Of a stretch of DNA of 64,000 nucleotides, positions 9,738-20,595 are shown one piece after another. Both the position numbers and the translations under genes were made by a program. The notes below the pieces were generated by a model. It worked only from the letters and a program-made list of their open reading frames with translations, was not told the origin of the DNA and did no database searches. Source of the stretch: Epiperipatus broadwayi (Eukaryota > Onychophora > Udeonychophora > Euonychophora > Peripatidae); NCBI GenBank assembly GCA_028023455.1, contig JAQFVV010013071.1, positions 1 to 64,000 of the forward strand, read 5' to 3'. Positions within the stretch are counted from its first letter, which is position 1. Each line of letters opens with the position of its first letter.

Positions 9738-10035
9738 TTACAAGCTGTTGAAACAGAGGCAGAACCTCTCCCTACATTAGTGCCAACCATTGAGTAATCA
9801 AAGGGTGCAAGACAGTTTGTGCATAAAATCCCTATCTAGTGGTGCTAGAGAGTTGCAGTAAACCTTAAGATTTAGACGTAGTGCTCACAAATCCAAGACT
9901 CCTCATTGATAAAAGCAACAAACTTGAAACTAGTTTGAGGATATTGGATGAGTAGGCACCAGATAGGGATTTATGCACAAGTCTTTTGGCATCCATTGAT
10001 TACTTTGGCTTGCACTGCGTGCCACTTCAGCTTAA
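9738..10035. mobile_element. Family F retroposon, diverged
   Basis: Left and right F arms (GTGCATAAAATCCCTATCTAGT and GATATTGGATGAGTAGGCAC, each given in part) flank a diverged centre. The hammerhead position near 9890-9937 reads CATTGATAAAAGC ... TTGAAACTAGTTTGAGG, so C3 and G8 of the core are changed and the ribozyme is presumably dead. Confidence 0.7.
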
Positions 10036-11090
10036 GATTTTATTGTGAAAAAAATCAATCTTCTTTAAAGTTTCTAAAATCCTTAAATGCAGGAGAGCCA
10101 TCAGTTTATTTGTCAAAATGCTCCTCGATAGAAAAATTGAAGTGACACTAAATGATATTTGTAGTATATACAAAACTTTACAGAATGGTTTCCCACAGGA
10201 TTGTTCTCTCTCCTTCTTTATGTAATATTTTCATCTGTGATCTTCGAGATATAGAACATGACATTTATCTGTGCGGAAGAAATTGCTTTGATTTCACAAA
10301 AGAGATTTTTCTTGGGAATAAAAAAAAATCAATAAGAGAATAGGAAAAGGGGAAATCTTTTTTTAACAATTGAGGTCTTTTTCCAATCCAACAAAGGCAA
10401 TATGCTTAAGTTTAATTTATGGAAATGTCTTGTGATGTGAAGGTAATATTTTGCATATAATCCTACTCCATGCTGGTTAGGAGTAATTCTGGACCATATC
10501 CTATTTTATGTTCATCATTTGCTGTTAGATCTAAAATAATATTTAGGAGTAACCTTTTTTGGAAAACTGGCTGCACTGTACCTCAAGCACTTTATGGACA
10601 GCCTTGTTAGCAATAAAATATTATAGTGAGAAATAATGTGACTCTTACTTGAAATAAAAATGCTCATATCAAACTTCTAATCAATTAAATATTAGTACAA
10701 GAAACATTACTGATAATTCACATGTACTCTTTTCCAATGACTCCCTATTCTTCCACATATCCATTCACTAAATGTGTCAAGAGAAATTGCCTCTGAAAAT
10801 ATATAGAAAGCCATTAAAGAGAGAGGGTGTACAAAATTATAGCTTCAGACAAGTGTACAACTTTCTATCAACTGTATCCAGACAGTTTTGTACCAACAAT
10901 AGCATTGAGCTAGTGTTCAGTCCACTATTCCACCCCTGGGAGCAATGGCCAGTCTGAGAAACTGGTTTGGGAAACGAAAAGAATGCTAAAAATGACTGAC
11001 ACAAGGAGTTGGTGAAATACTTGTACAGCGAGAATGCTTTAAGCATTCTACACTAAGCCCAATTACTGGTAAAATGGCAGTTGAATTATA
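10036..11090. other. Unassigned sequence
   Basis: Several short open frames occur (longest about 69 codons), none with recognisable motifs. No repeats shared with the rest of the window were noticed. Confidence 0.35.
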
Positions 11091-11760
11091 AGGAGAAAAT
11101 TAGAAGGGATTTGAACACAGACTTCCAAGCTTACTTCAGCTATCCACTCCATCTTATATATCCGATACACATGACCACAAACCTATGAAAAAGATAACTG
11201 ATCTCCAATATACATATTTCATGCTGAAGCAGCACACATTAGTTGCTCCAGATCATCATCTACCACTCATATATATTACCAGTCCTCAGTTTGTATTAAG
11301 ATAGCAAATCTTTAAACTTTGATGGACAGGCTTTAATCTTATCCACCCTCCAACTCTTCAGCCACTCATATTATTGAAAATCTGATGATGGAATGCTTAA
11401 AACACTTGTTGATTCTGATATTGTTGTCATACTTATTTTCAATAAATATGGATGGCTGATTAAGTGAACATGGATATGAGAACAATATTGACATCGATAA
11501 GTGCTTTGAACATTCCATCATTAGATTTTCATTAATATGAAGAGTTGGAGAGTGGAGACGACTGAAGCCTGTCCATTAATATTTGAAGATTTTCTATCAT
11601 AATATAAACTGTGCACTGATAGTATATATGAATGGGAAATGATGATCTGGATCAACTGATTAGTGCTGGTTCAGCATGAACTACATTGGAGATCATGTAT
11701 GTTTTTCACATATTTGTGGTTAAGTTTATTGGTTATATAAGACGGAGTGGATAATTAAGT
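11091..11760. mobile_element. Family G retroposon, diverged hairpin copy
   Basis: The left arm carries the G phrases for target, hammerhead region and GATGGACAGGCTTTAATC. The right arm repeats them inverted (GAAGCCTGTCCATTAATATT). Both hammerhead cores are damaged: CUAAUGU in the left arm, and CUGAUUA with GAAC in the right arm. It belongs to the same subfamily as the element at 63401-63965. Confidence 0.75.
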
Positions 11761-11871
11761 ATATGTCCAAATGCCCTCTAATTAATTACTTCTAAATTTC
11801 AATACATACATTATACTTGTATCCAAGTATTAAAGAGAAAATTGAAAAGAGCAATATTGAAGTTCAGATAG

Positions 11872-12105
11872 GCACTCAAGTTCTATATCACATATGTAGA
11901 GGAAGTTGTGATTGAAGGATCACAAACAGTGATGGTTCAAACAGCTGATGTACTACAACATCATAGACCCAGAATTATGCATCATGAGCCATCAGTAAAG
12001 AGTCATCAGTCATCAATGAAGAGTCTCCATCCAACAGTGATGAATCACCAGCTGATGGACTACAATATTATAGACCCAGAATTATGCATCACGAGCCATC
12101 AGTAA
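11872..12105 (+). other. Coding-like open frame running into the 107-bp array
   Basis: An open frame of 77 codons without an upstream ATG reads VEEVVIEGSQTVMVQTADV near its start and then enters the tandem repeat, ending at a stop in copy 2. The first part has a composition typical of real protein (acidic and Val-rich, then TVMVQTADV), and TATGTAG just before it could serve as a splice acceptor. I do not recognise the protein. It may be a remnant exon broken by expansion of the array. Confidence 0.3.
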
Positions 12106-12691
12106 AGAGTCATCAATCATCAATGAAGAGTCTCCACCCAACAGTGATGAATCACCAGATGATGGACTACAATATCATAGACCCAGAATTATGCATCACG
12201 AGCCATCAGTAAAGAGTCATCAGTCATCAATGAAGAGTCTCCATCCAACAGTGATGAATCACCAGCTGATGGACTACAATATCATAGACCCAGAATTATG
12301 CATCATGAGCCATCAGTAAAGAGTCATCAGTCATCAATGAAGAGTCTCCATCCAATGGTGATGAATCACCAGCTGATGGACTACAATATCATAGACCCAG
12401 AATTATGCATCATGAGCCATCAGTAAAGAGTCATCAGTCATCAATGAAGAGTCTCCATCCAACAGTGGAATCACCAGCTGATGGACTACAATATCATAGA
12501 CCCAGAATTATGCATCATGAGCCATCAGTAAAGAGTCATCAGTCATCAATGAAGAGTCTCCATCCAACGGTGATGAATCACCAGCTGATGGACTACAATA
12601 TCATAGACCCAGAATTACGCATCACGAGCCATCAGTAAAGAGCCATCAGTCATCAATGAAGAGTCTCCATCCAACAGTGATGAATCACCAA
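11944..12691 (+). repeat. Minisatellite: seven 107-bp units
   Basis: GCTGATGGACTACAA-type unit starts fall at 11944, 12051, 12158, 12265, 12372, 12477 and 12584, with a partial unit after 12691. All units are 107 bp except one of 105. Copies are highly alike, so the array is probably young. Since 107 is not a multiple of three, every unit shifts the frame, and no single frame crosses the array. Each unit is full of CATCA/GATGA-type words. Confidence 0.95.
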
Positions 12692-12822
12692 CCAGTAGTG
12701 ATGAAGCTACTAAATTAAAAGTTTCCAGGTCTACAAATCAAGACAATAGAGCTGCTGTTGAACTCACCAAACTTGAAGAAGACAGGAAGCGATGGAGACA
12801 CCCACCACATCATTTAATTTGA
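12607..12822 (+). other. Coding-like open frame leaving the 107-bp array
   Basis: This is a frame of 71 codons ending with TGA at 12820-12822. Its last part reads SPTSSDEATKLKVSRS, then TNQDNRAAVELTKLEEDRKRWRH. That is a Ser/Asp-rich linker followed by a charged helical segment, typical of genuine protein C-termini. It has no start codon of its own. With the frame at 11872 it may form one ancient exon whose middle was expanded by the 107-bp repeat. No family is recognised. Confidence 0.35.
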
Positions 12823-13272
12823 TTTTTGTAGATATTACAGGAGTCTTATCAACAGATTCAAGACATTCCATGGTCATTGCACTCAACTCTTTGCACTCAA
12901 CTAATTCAAAAATGAAATTTAACAGCTACTGAAGTATGTAGTTGTAAACCAACAGAATTCAAGAACCATATTGTTAATGACTACTAAATCTATAGCTTTA
13001 GTGGAAGAATTGAGGTTTTTAATAAAGTCATTAGTGATTCATTTTATCTTGTGTTCGGAATCTTAGCATGCTCCTTCATTTGATTTTGTTAATAGTAAGT
13101 TGTTAAAAAAATCATATACTAAATAGATATAGATATAGAGTAGTACAAAGAAGGTAGATAAGTTAATTAGATAAAAAAGGAGTAGGGTTATGGAAAATGA
13201 ATATGAATAAAAAATAATCTAGAGTTGTATAAAAATAAAAAATAAATAAAGTATGGAAAGATATATGATAAA
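12823..13272. other. Unassigned AT-rich sequence
   Basis: No feature recognised. Confidence 0.4.
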
Positions 13273-13450
13273 AGTAATTAGCGCTTATTGTTATTCAGAT
13301 ACAAAGGAAATGAGACCAAAATGGGATAAGAATTTGATCTGTCATTATGGAGATAAGAATGAAAGTTGAATACTTATTTTTGGAATGTAGGATAGTAAGA
13401 GATCAGGATAAATTTGTACCAGGGTTGGGAGAAAACTTAAGCTGAAGCAA
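13273..13450 (+). pseudogene. LINE remnant: C-terminal zinc-knuckle region
   Basis: One frame reads KVISAYCYSDTKEMRPKWDK, then NLICHYGDKNES. A shift of frame continues with KVEYLFLECRIVRDQ. The C-x-(x)-G-D-x-N-E ... E-Y-L-F-L-E-C pattern is that of the C-terminal region of many non-LTR retrotransposon proteins. A stop and a frameshift within a short span show it is dead. Only this region is seen; no reverse transcriptase core is present nearby. Confidence 0.5.
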
Positions 13451-13514
13451 TCTCAATGATAAGAGTGGAAAATATTCAAATAAAATATTGGAATTAATGA
13501 GGTCTAGTATTTTA

Positions 13515-15428
13515 CTTATTTGGTACTTACGGATAATTTGCCTGATGACGTATTACCCTGAAGGCATACCGGTCTAATGTTGCGATTTTTAAGATAACGT
13601 CTCCAAGTGATCTGCAGACACATCTACTCGATAAGATGTGCCCGCATATCACGTGAACACGTCACGTTAAAAAGCGCAACATTAAACCGGTATACCTTCA
13701 GGGTAATACGTCATCGGTTGAGCATGTGATAAAAAACAAAAGGAACACCAGCATGCTTCTTCTTGGTCCTGGAAAAAAATACAAAAAAAAAAAATTTGTG
13801 AAAATTTAATACGGTGAATACAAATATAGTAACACAAAATTATTTAAAATGTACCCAACAAATTAGTGAAAATTTACATGCATGAAATACAAAATAAGGT
13901 CAATACAAAATAAATTATTGAAAATGTGCCATTAATGGCGATCATTCGCTAATTTTAAAAGCGTGCTGTATAGCCGATGAATTTACGAAAAATAATTTGA
14001 TATTTGTAGAAATATTAACCCAAAAATACAAAACCCAACAAATTAGTGAAAATTTACATGCATGAAATACAAAATAAGGTCAATACAAAATAAAAAAACA
14101 AAAATTATTGAAAATGTGCCGTTAATGACGATCACAGCGCGGAGCGCTGGAGTTGTTGGGGGGCCCTGGGTGTTTTTGCTAGCGTAAGCTTGTAGTACAA
14201 GATATAAAATACAAAATATAGCCAATGAATTTACGAAAAATAATTTGATATTTGTAGAAAAAACCCAACAAATTAGTGAAAATTTACATGCATGAAATAC
14301 AAAATAAGGTCAATACAAAATAAAAAAATAAATTATTGAAAATGTGCCATTAATGGCGATCATTCGCTAATTTTAAAAGCGTACTGTATAGCGATGAATT
14401 TACTTAAAAATAATTTGATATTTGTAGAAATATTAACCCAAAAATACAAAACCCGACAAATTAGTGAAAATTTACATGCATGAAATACAAAATAAGGTCA
14501 ATACAAAATATAGAAACAAAAATTAGTGAAAATGTGCCGTTAATGGCGATCACATAAAAATGTGCCATTAATCGCGATCACATGCCCTACTTTTACATAC
14601 ATTGGCTAATGAATTTACTAAAATAATTTGATATTTGTAGAAATATTAACCCAAAATTATTTACAAATTAAATGTAATTAAGTGGAAGTTTGATAATTGA
14701 AGAAATATATAAAAAAAATTTTTTTGTAAATTTAAAAAAAATAAAAAGTTAATGCGAATCTACCATTAATCGCCATCTTGTATAAAATGTGGTGTAACAC
14801 GACGTAGTTTCTACAAGCATTTGGTAATTTTAAAACGGACTGTATATTGGTAATTTTATTAAAAAATTATTGAAAATTATTTACAAATTCATTGAAGAAA
14901 TATTAACAAAAATTGTTTGTACATTTAAAATAAAGATTTAATGCGAATATGGCATTAATGGTGACGTTACTTTTACATGCATTTGGATTACTTATTGTCT
15001 ATATTCAATAATATAATTAATTCGTAAAATTATAATTATTATAAAAAAATTAAAATTACTTACAAATAGCGTTAACTGTGGAGGACTGAATTGGGATATA
15101 TGTTCTAAAATTGCAGCGCTTTGTACGACTGCCTCCACATAAACTCGCTCAAATATGAGTCCAGGTGCTGACGTGCTGGAAAAAAATCACTGTTATCAAG
15201 TGGATAGCAAAATCACAATAGATAGAAAAATCAAAAAATTTCCAAAATCTCCGAATTTTAAATCTCGCGGTTAAAAAAAAAAAAAAATTGACTCTCTGAT
15301 GGATTAATCACGCCAGTCACTTCGTTGCCATGACAACGTTGTCATACAAAGATCGTCGATGCCTACCGGAAGGGAAACCGGTGGGTCAAATACGTCATCA
15401 GGCAAATTATCCGTAAGTACCCTTATTT
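13515..15428. mobile_element. 1.9-kb TIR DNA element with internal repeats
   Basis: Both ends carry the inverted sequence GGTACTTACGGATAATTTGC plus CTGATGACGTATT (13522 onward; inverted up to 15421). CTTATTT at 13515-13521 and 15422-15428 is a 7-bp target duplication candidate. A second inverted pair (GATGACGTATTACCC ... GGGTAATACGTCATC) lies at 13542-13717 inside the left end. There is no transposase frame, so it is non-autonomous. I cannot assign a superfamily. Confidence 0.8.
13850..14670 (+). repeat. Four irregular tandem copies inside the TIR element
   Basis: The phrase CAACAAATTAGTGAAAATT followed by TACATGCATGAAATACAA recurs at about 13857, 14036, 14268 and 14453 (last copy CGACAAATTAG). 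Each is followed by GTGCCATTAATGGCGATCA-like text. Unit length is about 180-230 bp. The second unit has a GC-rich insertion around 14140-14185 (GCGCGGAGCGCTGGAG). Confidence 0.8.
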
Positions 15429-15653
15429 CATTGTGCAATAGGAATTACTGTATTCAACTATATGTCCCCCCCCCCCGAGTAGATAAAAATGGCAGTTTCA
15501 TTTTTCTCTAAAATTGTTAATCAATTTAATAATCCTTAAATATTGTATCTTTTACTCTTTATCATCCTATGATTTAATTTTTATTTATATAATTAAACTG
15601 CTTAAGTACATTTTTTTTTCTAATTTATAATAATAATAAACATCTTATTGACA

Positions 15654-16238
15654 TGTTATGAGATAGAGTGGAGAGTGGTGGGTCGTGTGAAAATCTGTAC
15701 TCATATACCCTATATATTACATATATTGATACAGGTATATAATAAGCCTGTATTTCAGTTATTACATAATAGAGATGTCTGCCCATCCCTCGTATATGTA
15801 TTAAATGGATTATGGCCTGTACATGAGGGGTCAAATTGACTTTAGGTTAACATGGGTGTGATGAGAATCTCAGCCTCAGGGTGGCCTTTGAGTATTCCGT
15901 CAGATTTTCAATTGGATGGATGGTTGAAGAGTTGGAGTGTGGAGTGGATTGAAGCCTGTCCATTAAAGTATGAAGATTGGTTAGCTTAATAAATATCTGA
16001 GCACTCATTGCATATATGTGTAGAGATGATAATCTGGACTAACTGATGATTTCTGGTTTAACATGAAATACATAAATTGGTGATTATTTATCTTTTCGAT
16101 ATATATGTGCTCATGTGTATCCGCATTATGAGATAGAGTGGAAAGTGGTGGGTTGTGTGAAAGTCTGTGCTCATATACCCTATATATTACATATATTGAT
16201 ACATGTATATAATAAGCCTGTATTTCAGTTATTAAGTT
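15654..16238 (+). mobile_element. Family G head-to-tail partial dimer, 470-bp offset
   Basis: The segment 15655-15764 (AGATAGAGTGG ... GCCTGTATTTCAGTTATTA) recurs at 16125-16234, exactly 470 bases on. Between them lies G-family sequence including GAAGCCTGTCCATTAAAG and a hammerhead region near 16050-16095. There CUGAUGA and GAAA are kept, but stem II pairs poorly. TCTTATTG occurs near both outer ends and may be a target duplication. The direct-repeat layout parallels the family E dimer. Confidence 0.7.
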
Positions 16239-16772
16239 CTTATTGTATTAGTTGATAACACAGATGAGTAGACAACCCAGTTTAGGACCTTACACAGTGT
16301 TTTGAATGTATTCTCTGCTCTTTTCCACTTGTCGTTGCTACCATATGAGTCATACTTACAACATTAGATTCTTGAATAATCAAATTCTAAGGCGAAGCTC
16401 TAACCATTTGAGATATTCTGTCAAATACCTTCTTATTGTATGCATTATATTTATATTTTCTAAAGTAAGATTAAATATGTACACAAAATGCTTCTAGCAT
16501 TTTTCTAAATTCTTAGCAGTAGTCTATTGTGTATATTATTTTCGTGAATTTATTTATATATTTAGTTTAAAAAGTTTAACTCTTCTGTAATTGCCAGCCA
16601 ATAAATAGAAGATAAATAAATCATTAACAAGCATTCATATACACACAAAAAAAATAAGTGTCTAAAGATTTACCTAAATGCATAAGTATTTTGTATTTAT
16701 TAATTTTGTTTTATTAATTATTAAGAATACTAATTTTTTCCTTAGCTTGACTATGTAAATTCTTTTACATAC
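16239..16772. other. Unassigned AT-rich sequence
   Basis: Contains a 63-codon plus-strand frame (16306-16497) with no recognisable motif. Nothing else seen. Confidence 0.35.
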
Positions 16773-16925
16773 ATTAGTCCATATGCAGAACAAAGCGATT
16801 TCTTTTTATTCTATTTATATCATACAGTTGAGCGCACTATCATAGTGGGTACTACCAAAAGTGCATTCTGCTGCATGATATAAAGAGATGAAAGAAATCA
16901 CTTTGTTACTCATATGGACTATTAG
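16773..16925. repeat. Inverted-repeat hairpin (MITE-like)
   Basis: TAGTCCATATGCAGAACAAAG and AAGCGATTTCTTTTTATTC-type sequence on the left is repeated inverted on the right, ending CATATGGACTA. The loop is about 45 bp. No frame is present. Confidence 0.7.
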
Positions 16926-17260
16926 CATCAGCATGGGATTTGAGTTTTCATCATCAGATTTTCAATGATATGGATGGCTGAAAAGTTGGAGGTAGCAGTG
17001 GTTTGAAGCCTGTCCATTAAAGTATGAAGATTTGCTATCTTAATATAAACTGAGCATTGATTATATATATGTGTGAGAGATGATAGTCTGGACCAACTGA
17101 TGAGTGCTGGTTTAGCATGAAATACGTATATTGGTGATTATTAATCTTTTCTACATGTGTGTGGTCATGTGTATCAGTTGTATGAGATAGTACGATGTAT
17201 GATCCCCAAGATGCACATTTTAAGCTGAACCAATCCCTAACTTGCATGAGGACGGTGTAG
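16926..17260 (+). mobile_element. Family G retroposon, right-arm copy
   Basis: The order is ATCAGATTTTCAATGATATGG, GGCTGAAAAGTTGGAG, GAAGCCTGTCCATTAAAG, a hammerhead motif, then CATGTGTGTGGTCATGTG. It carries the best-preserved stem II of the plus-strand G motifs without needing its left arm. A motif resembling the end of the 2022-2426 element follows at about 17250-17285. Confidence 0.75.
17092..17135 (+). ncRNA. Hammerhead ribozyme motif G
   Basis: ACCAA is followed by CUGAUGA (17097-17103). GUGCUG, loop GUU and UAGCAU form a six-pair stem II with G-U pairs at each end. GAAA, the palindrome AUACGUAU and A17 follow. Cleavage is predicted after 17130, at AUA. UUGGU (17131-17135) pairs fully with ACCAA as stem I. 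All core positions match the hammerhead consensus. Confidence 0.8.
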
Positions 17261-17640
17261 TGAAAACCGCACTATAGAATTATTAGTCCTAATCTTGACA
17301 GTACTGAAAAAAGAAGTTAGAAGATTCAAATTGTGGTCATGGAAAAGATTGTTTAAAATTATCTGCATGGCAAAAGTAATTAATAATCTATTACTAAAAA
17401 AATTAAGCCATAGTGATCTCTGTATTTTTAATTAATAAGATAAATGATAACATTTGACATATTATGGGAGTTGATGGTTTATTAGAAAAAGTATCAATGA
17501 CTTGATAAAGCTGAAGACAAGATGTTTGTTTATACAACAGACAATTAGTGCAACGGGAAACATAAGGATGCATTTTCAAGATCTTTGTCATATAATCTTT
17601 AAAATAGACTTATGATTTTGTTGTTCGGGAGTTCATAAGA
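17261..17640. other. Unassigned AT-rich sequence
   Basis: A 62-codon minus-strand frame (17403-17591) has no recognised motif. Nothing else seen. Confidence 0.35.
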
Positions 17641-17704
17641 AGTTCGTGCGCCAGAATCGATCGCAATTCGGACGCTGTACCAACTGCACCAAACCGCGCA
17701 GGGC
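17641..17704 (-). mobile_element. tRNA-like fragment
   Basis: On the minus strand the text GGTTTGGTGCAGTTGGTACAG matches a polymerase III A box and D arm, and GATCGATTCTGG resembles a B box. The acceptor stem cannot be closed, so I treat it as a tRNA-derived retroposon fragment or pseudo-tRNA. Confidence 0.45.
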
Positions 17705-18410
17705 GATTGTTTAATATAAATTTTATGTTAATATAAGCCACTCGTATCCTTATTCTTAAATTGCAATCAACACTTGTTAAGTCATTAATTTAGGCCATTA
17801 AATGTCAAGCAAATTTTTGATTTCGTAATTTATATTCTTTCTATTTTCATTTTTATAAATAAATTGAATTTATTAAATATGCGGACGATTTTTTAAAGGA
17901 CCGTTTTTAACCCCCCAAGATCACGTTTCTATTTTTTTTTTTTTTTTTACCATTCATGTCTTTTATGATTTGATTTAAATTTTAATTATTTAATCTGAAA
18001 GTGGGAGAATTGAAAAAAGATATTAGAAATAGGATTCTAATTGCCTAAATTTGTCTTGTGCAACTGTGGGACACAGAGTACAAATGAATTACTGTCTTGT
18101 GAAATGATTTTTTGAAATAAGGTACATACGAAAATTACTTATTGAAGTTAAATAAAAAAGGGAGGGTTAAACGATTTGAAAGCTTTTTTAGTGAATTATA
18201 GAAAAAAAATAAAGAAAACGCATGGAAGTATAAAGTTTGACGTGGTCAAAATTAGAAATAAGTAAGAGTTTAAAAGAAATTTTGGATGTACTTTGAGAAA
18301 CAAAGAAAGAAAAAGAAATTATTAATTGATGTTAAAAATGAAAATTATATTGATTTGAAAAATTGGATTAATAACTCAATGAATGCAGATATATGTACCT
18401 GTATACATGT
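17705..18410. other. Unassigned AT-rich sequence
   Basis: A poly-T run near 17932-17949. Nothing else recognised. Confidence 0.4.
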
Positions 18411-18575
18411 ATACTTCACATGATCACTATTTCCTGTGCTTACTCAAGCTGTTATAAAACACTAGCAAACTCTCCACACCATAATACCATCCAGTGATAC
18501 ACAAACCTTCTTGCATCCATTGCTTAACTGAGGCTTGCATTGGGTAATACTACGTTAGGGAGAGTTTGACACGTA
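18411..18575. mobile_element. Family F terminal hairpin, centre lost
   Basis: CACATGATCACTATTTCCTG, GCAAACTCTCCACACC and the inverted partner ACTACGTTAGGGAGAGTTTG are F-family end sequences. The ribozyme-bearing centre is absent, leaving a short hairpin of both ends joined. Confidence 0.6.
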
Positions 18576-19739
18576 TATACTCACAAATATATACGCATTT
18601 TAAATAAAATACTGCCTAATTTAAATCAATATAAAAAAATGAAGGAATTTACCATGATAATGGTGTATGTATATATGAAAAAAATCGTTTGATATATGTA
18701 TTTTATTTATACTCAAATATAAAATAATTGGTATATATATATTAAGAAAAAGATTTAAAAAATAATACAATTTTTAGTTGAACCATCAGTAAATGTTTTC
18801 TAATATCAATATCAATAAGGAGAAGACATAGGCAAAGTAAGGCTTTTACTTATTGAGTCTGAAAATACTTTTAACAGAAATCAATTGTACCAAATGATTT
18901 GGATTCGCAGTAGGGCTTCTTAAAATTTCTATTTAATCATAGAAAGAAACCATTCAAAGATATGTGAATTTTAAAAATGTGTGTAGTTTTACAAATACAT
19001 CTGAATGTATATATATATGTGCATGAAAATAAAAATTTCATGCGTGAATGTTAAATTTGCTGTTTAAACAAAAGGCAAGTTAAAAATCACTAAGCAGAAA
19101 AAATATGATCAAATCGTAATTTCTGCTCTTTCCTTTATATATTGCCATGCCTTTAAAAAGATAAAATTTTAAAAATCGTCGCACTATTTAGATAGTTTAT
19201 AAAATTTAACGGACTCTTTACTTTAAACTGTTTTAAAGTATTTGAGTTATATATTAATGTTAGCATCAGTTTGATTTGTTAATGGTGTCTGTGCTTGCTG
19301 ATCATTCAGCTACGAAAAGTACATCAATGAAAAACTATTGATTAATGAGCTATTGACAAACCATTTTCATTCTGTATTTAATCACTTGAATGATTAGATA
19401 ATAAAATTTATAAAAAAATATAGATATATGTTCAAATAAATACGTGTATTATTCTTTATAGATTGATTTTTTTTTTGAGAAATAGAATATTTTTTATTTA
19501 AAAAAAAAAAATCAGTAGATAAATATTTTTATCTCTGTGTTTTTAAATGGTATATTAGCATTTTTCTAGTTTCATAAACAGTTTGTCCAACTGCAATGTT
19601 TATTTTGACATATGTTGGAGTTATTCTTTAGGTGTATATTTACCATTGATAGGTTAATGATGATGATGACATGGCAGAGTATAATAATATTTTTTTAACA
19701 AATGAAAATATATGCTATAGCACTAAAAATGTTTATATA
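18576..19739. other. Unassigned AT-rich sequence
   Basis: No gene, RNA gene or shared repeat recognised in about 1.2 kb. Confidence 0.4.
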
Positions 19740-20296
19740 GCATATAGCAGGGGTGCTCAACAAGTCGATCGTGATCCACCGGTCGATCGCAAAGCCATTT
19801 TTGGTCGATCGCGAAGCCAATCTGGCAAGAGCTGCGGGTAACGAGTGAAACAAATTAAGTCAAAATTTTCAAGTTTATTTGTTATTTTTGTTTTTGTTCT
19901 AAATTTTTTTTTCCAATTCTAGATAGGTGAAGTCCACTAAGCCGTATCATTATTGAAAATAATATTTTTAATCTTGATTTAATGTAGCTAATTTGAATTA
20001 ATAACTATTGTTAATAATTACTCATGTTGCTTTAATTCCCCCGGACATGAGTTTTTTGGCCCGTTAAATAATTGTCATTTTTAACTAGGTAGATATAGTT
20101 AAAGGTGTAAACCTAGAAGAGGTGAAAATGTACAGGACCTCGAGGTAAAAAATGAGAGAGAGAGAGAAATATAAAATTAGTATGTATTTCACACCTCCCT
20201 CCAGACTACGCCTGTGATAACTAGTCGATCGCAACACATTTTTAAAATAAAAAGTAGATCCTATGAACACAAAAGTTGGCCACCCCTGGCATATAG
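19740..20296. mobile_element. Non-autonomous hAT element with perfect 8-bp target duplication
   Basis: GCATATAG flanks both sides (19740-19747, 20289-20296). The element begins CAGGGGTG at 19748 and ends CACCCCTG at 20288, which is typical of hAT (Charlie-like) termini. A GGTCGATCG motif is repeated near the left end and echoed as AGTCGATCG near the right. It is 541 bp with no transposase frame, so it was mobilised in trans. The matching target duplication shows a clean insertion. Confidence 0.93.
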
Positions 20297-20407
20297 CATG
20301 AGTTATGTGAAAACTGAGGGCTACTGTAATTTACAAATCATATTCTCAGGGATTTGTACTTTATATAAGATATATATGTTAATAAATTAGCAAAATGTTT
20401 TAATGGC

Positions 20408-20595
20408 CACAACCGAAAAAATTTTATTTTCTTCATAAAAAATAGTCTGTTTTTTTTCTAAACACCGCTGAACGTGCTTTTGATGTGGTATATCAGAATT
20501 ACAGTTCTGATTCACCGAAAGTGCACTCGCTGGGTATATATAAAAGACCCTAATTCTTATGAAGAAAGTAATAAAACCTTTACGGTTGTGAATGT
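20408..20595. repeat. Short TIR element (MITE-like)
   Basis: CCACAACCGAAAAAATTTTA plus TTTTCTTCAT at the left is repeated inverted at the right (ATGAAGAAAGTAATAAAACC plus TTTACGGTTGTG). It is about 190 bp in total with no coding frame. Superfamily undetermined. Confidence 0.65.

Noticed and set aside
12405-12638. 77-codon protein in the 107-bp array
   Set aside because: It is produced by repeat copies and closes at repeat stops; only the flanks look like protein.
11944-12691. CRISPR array
   Set aside because: Units of 107 bp are contiguous and nearly identical, with no unique spacers, and the genome is eukaryotic.
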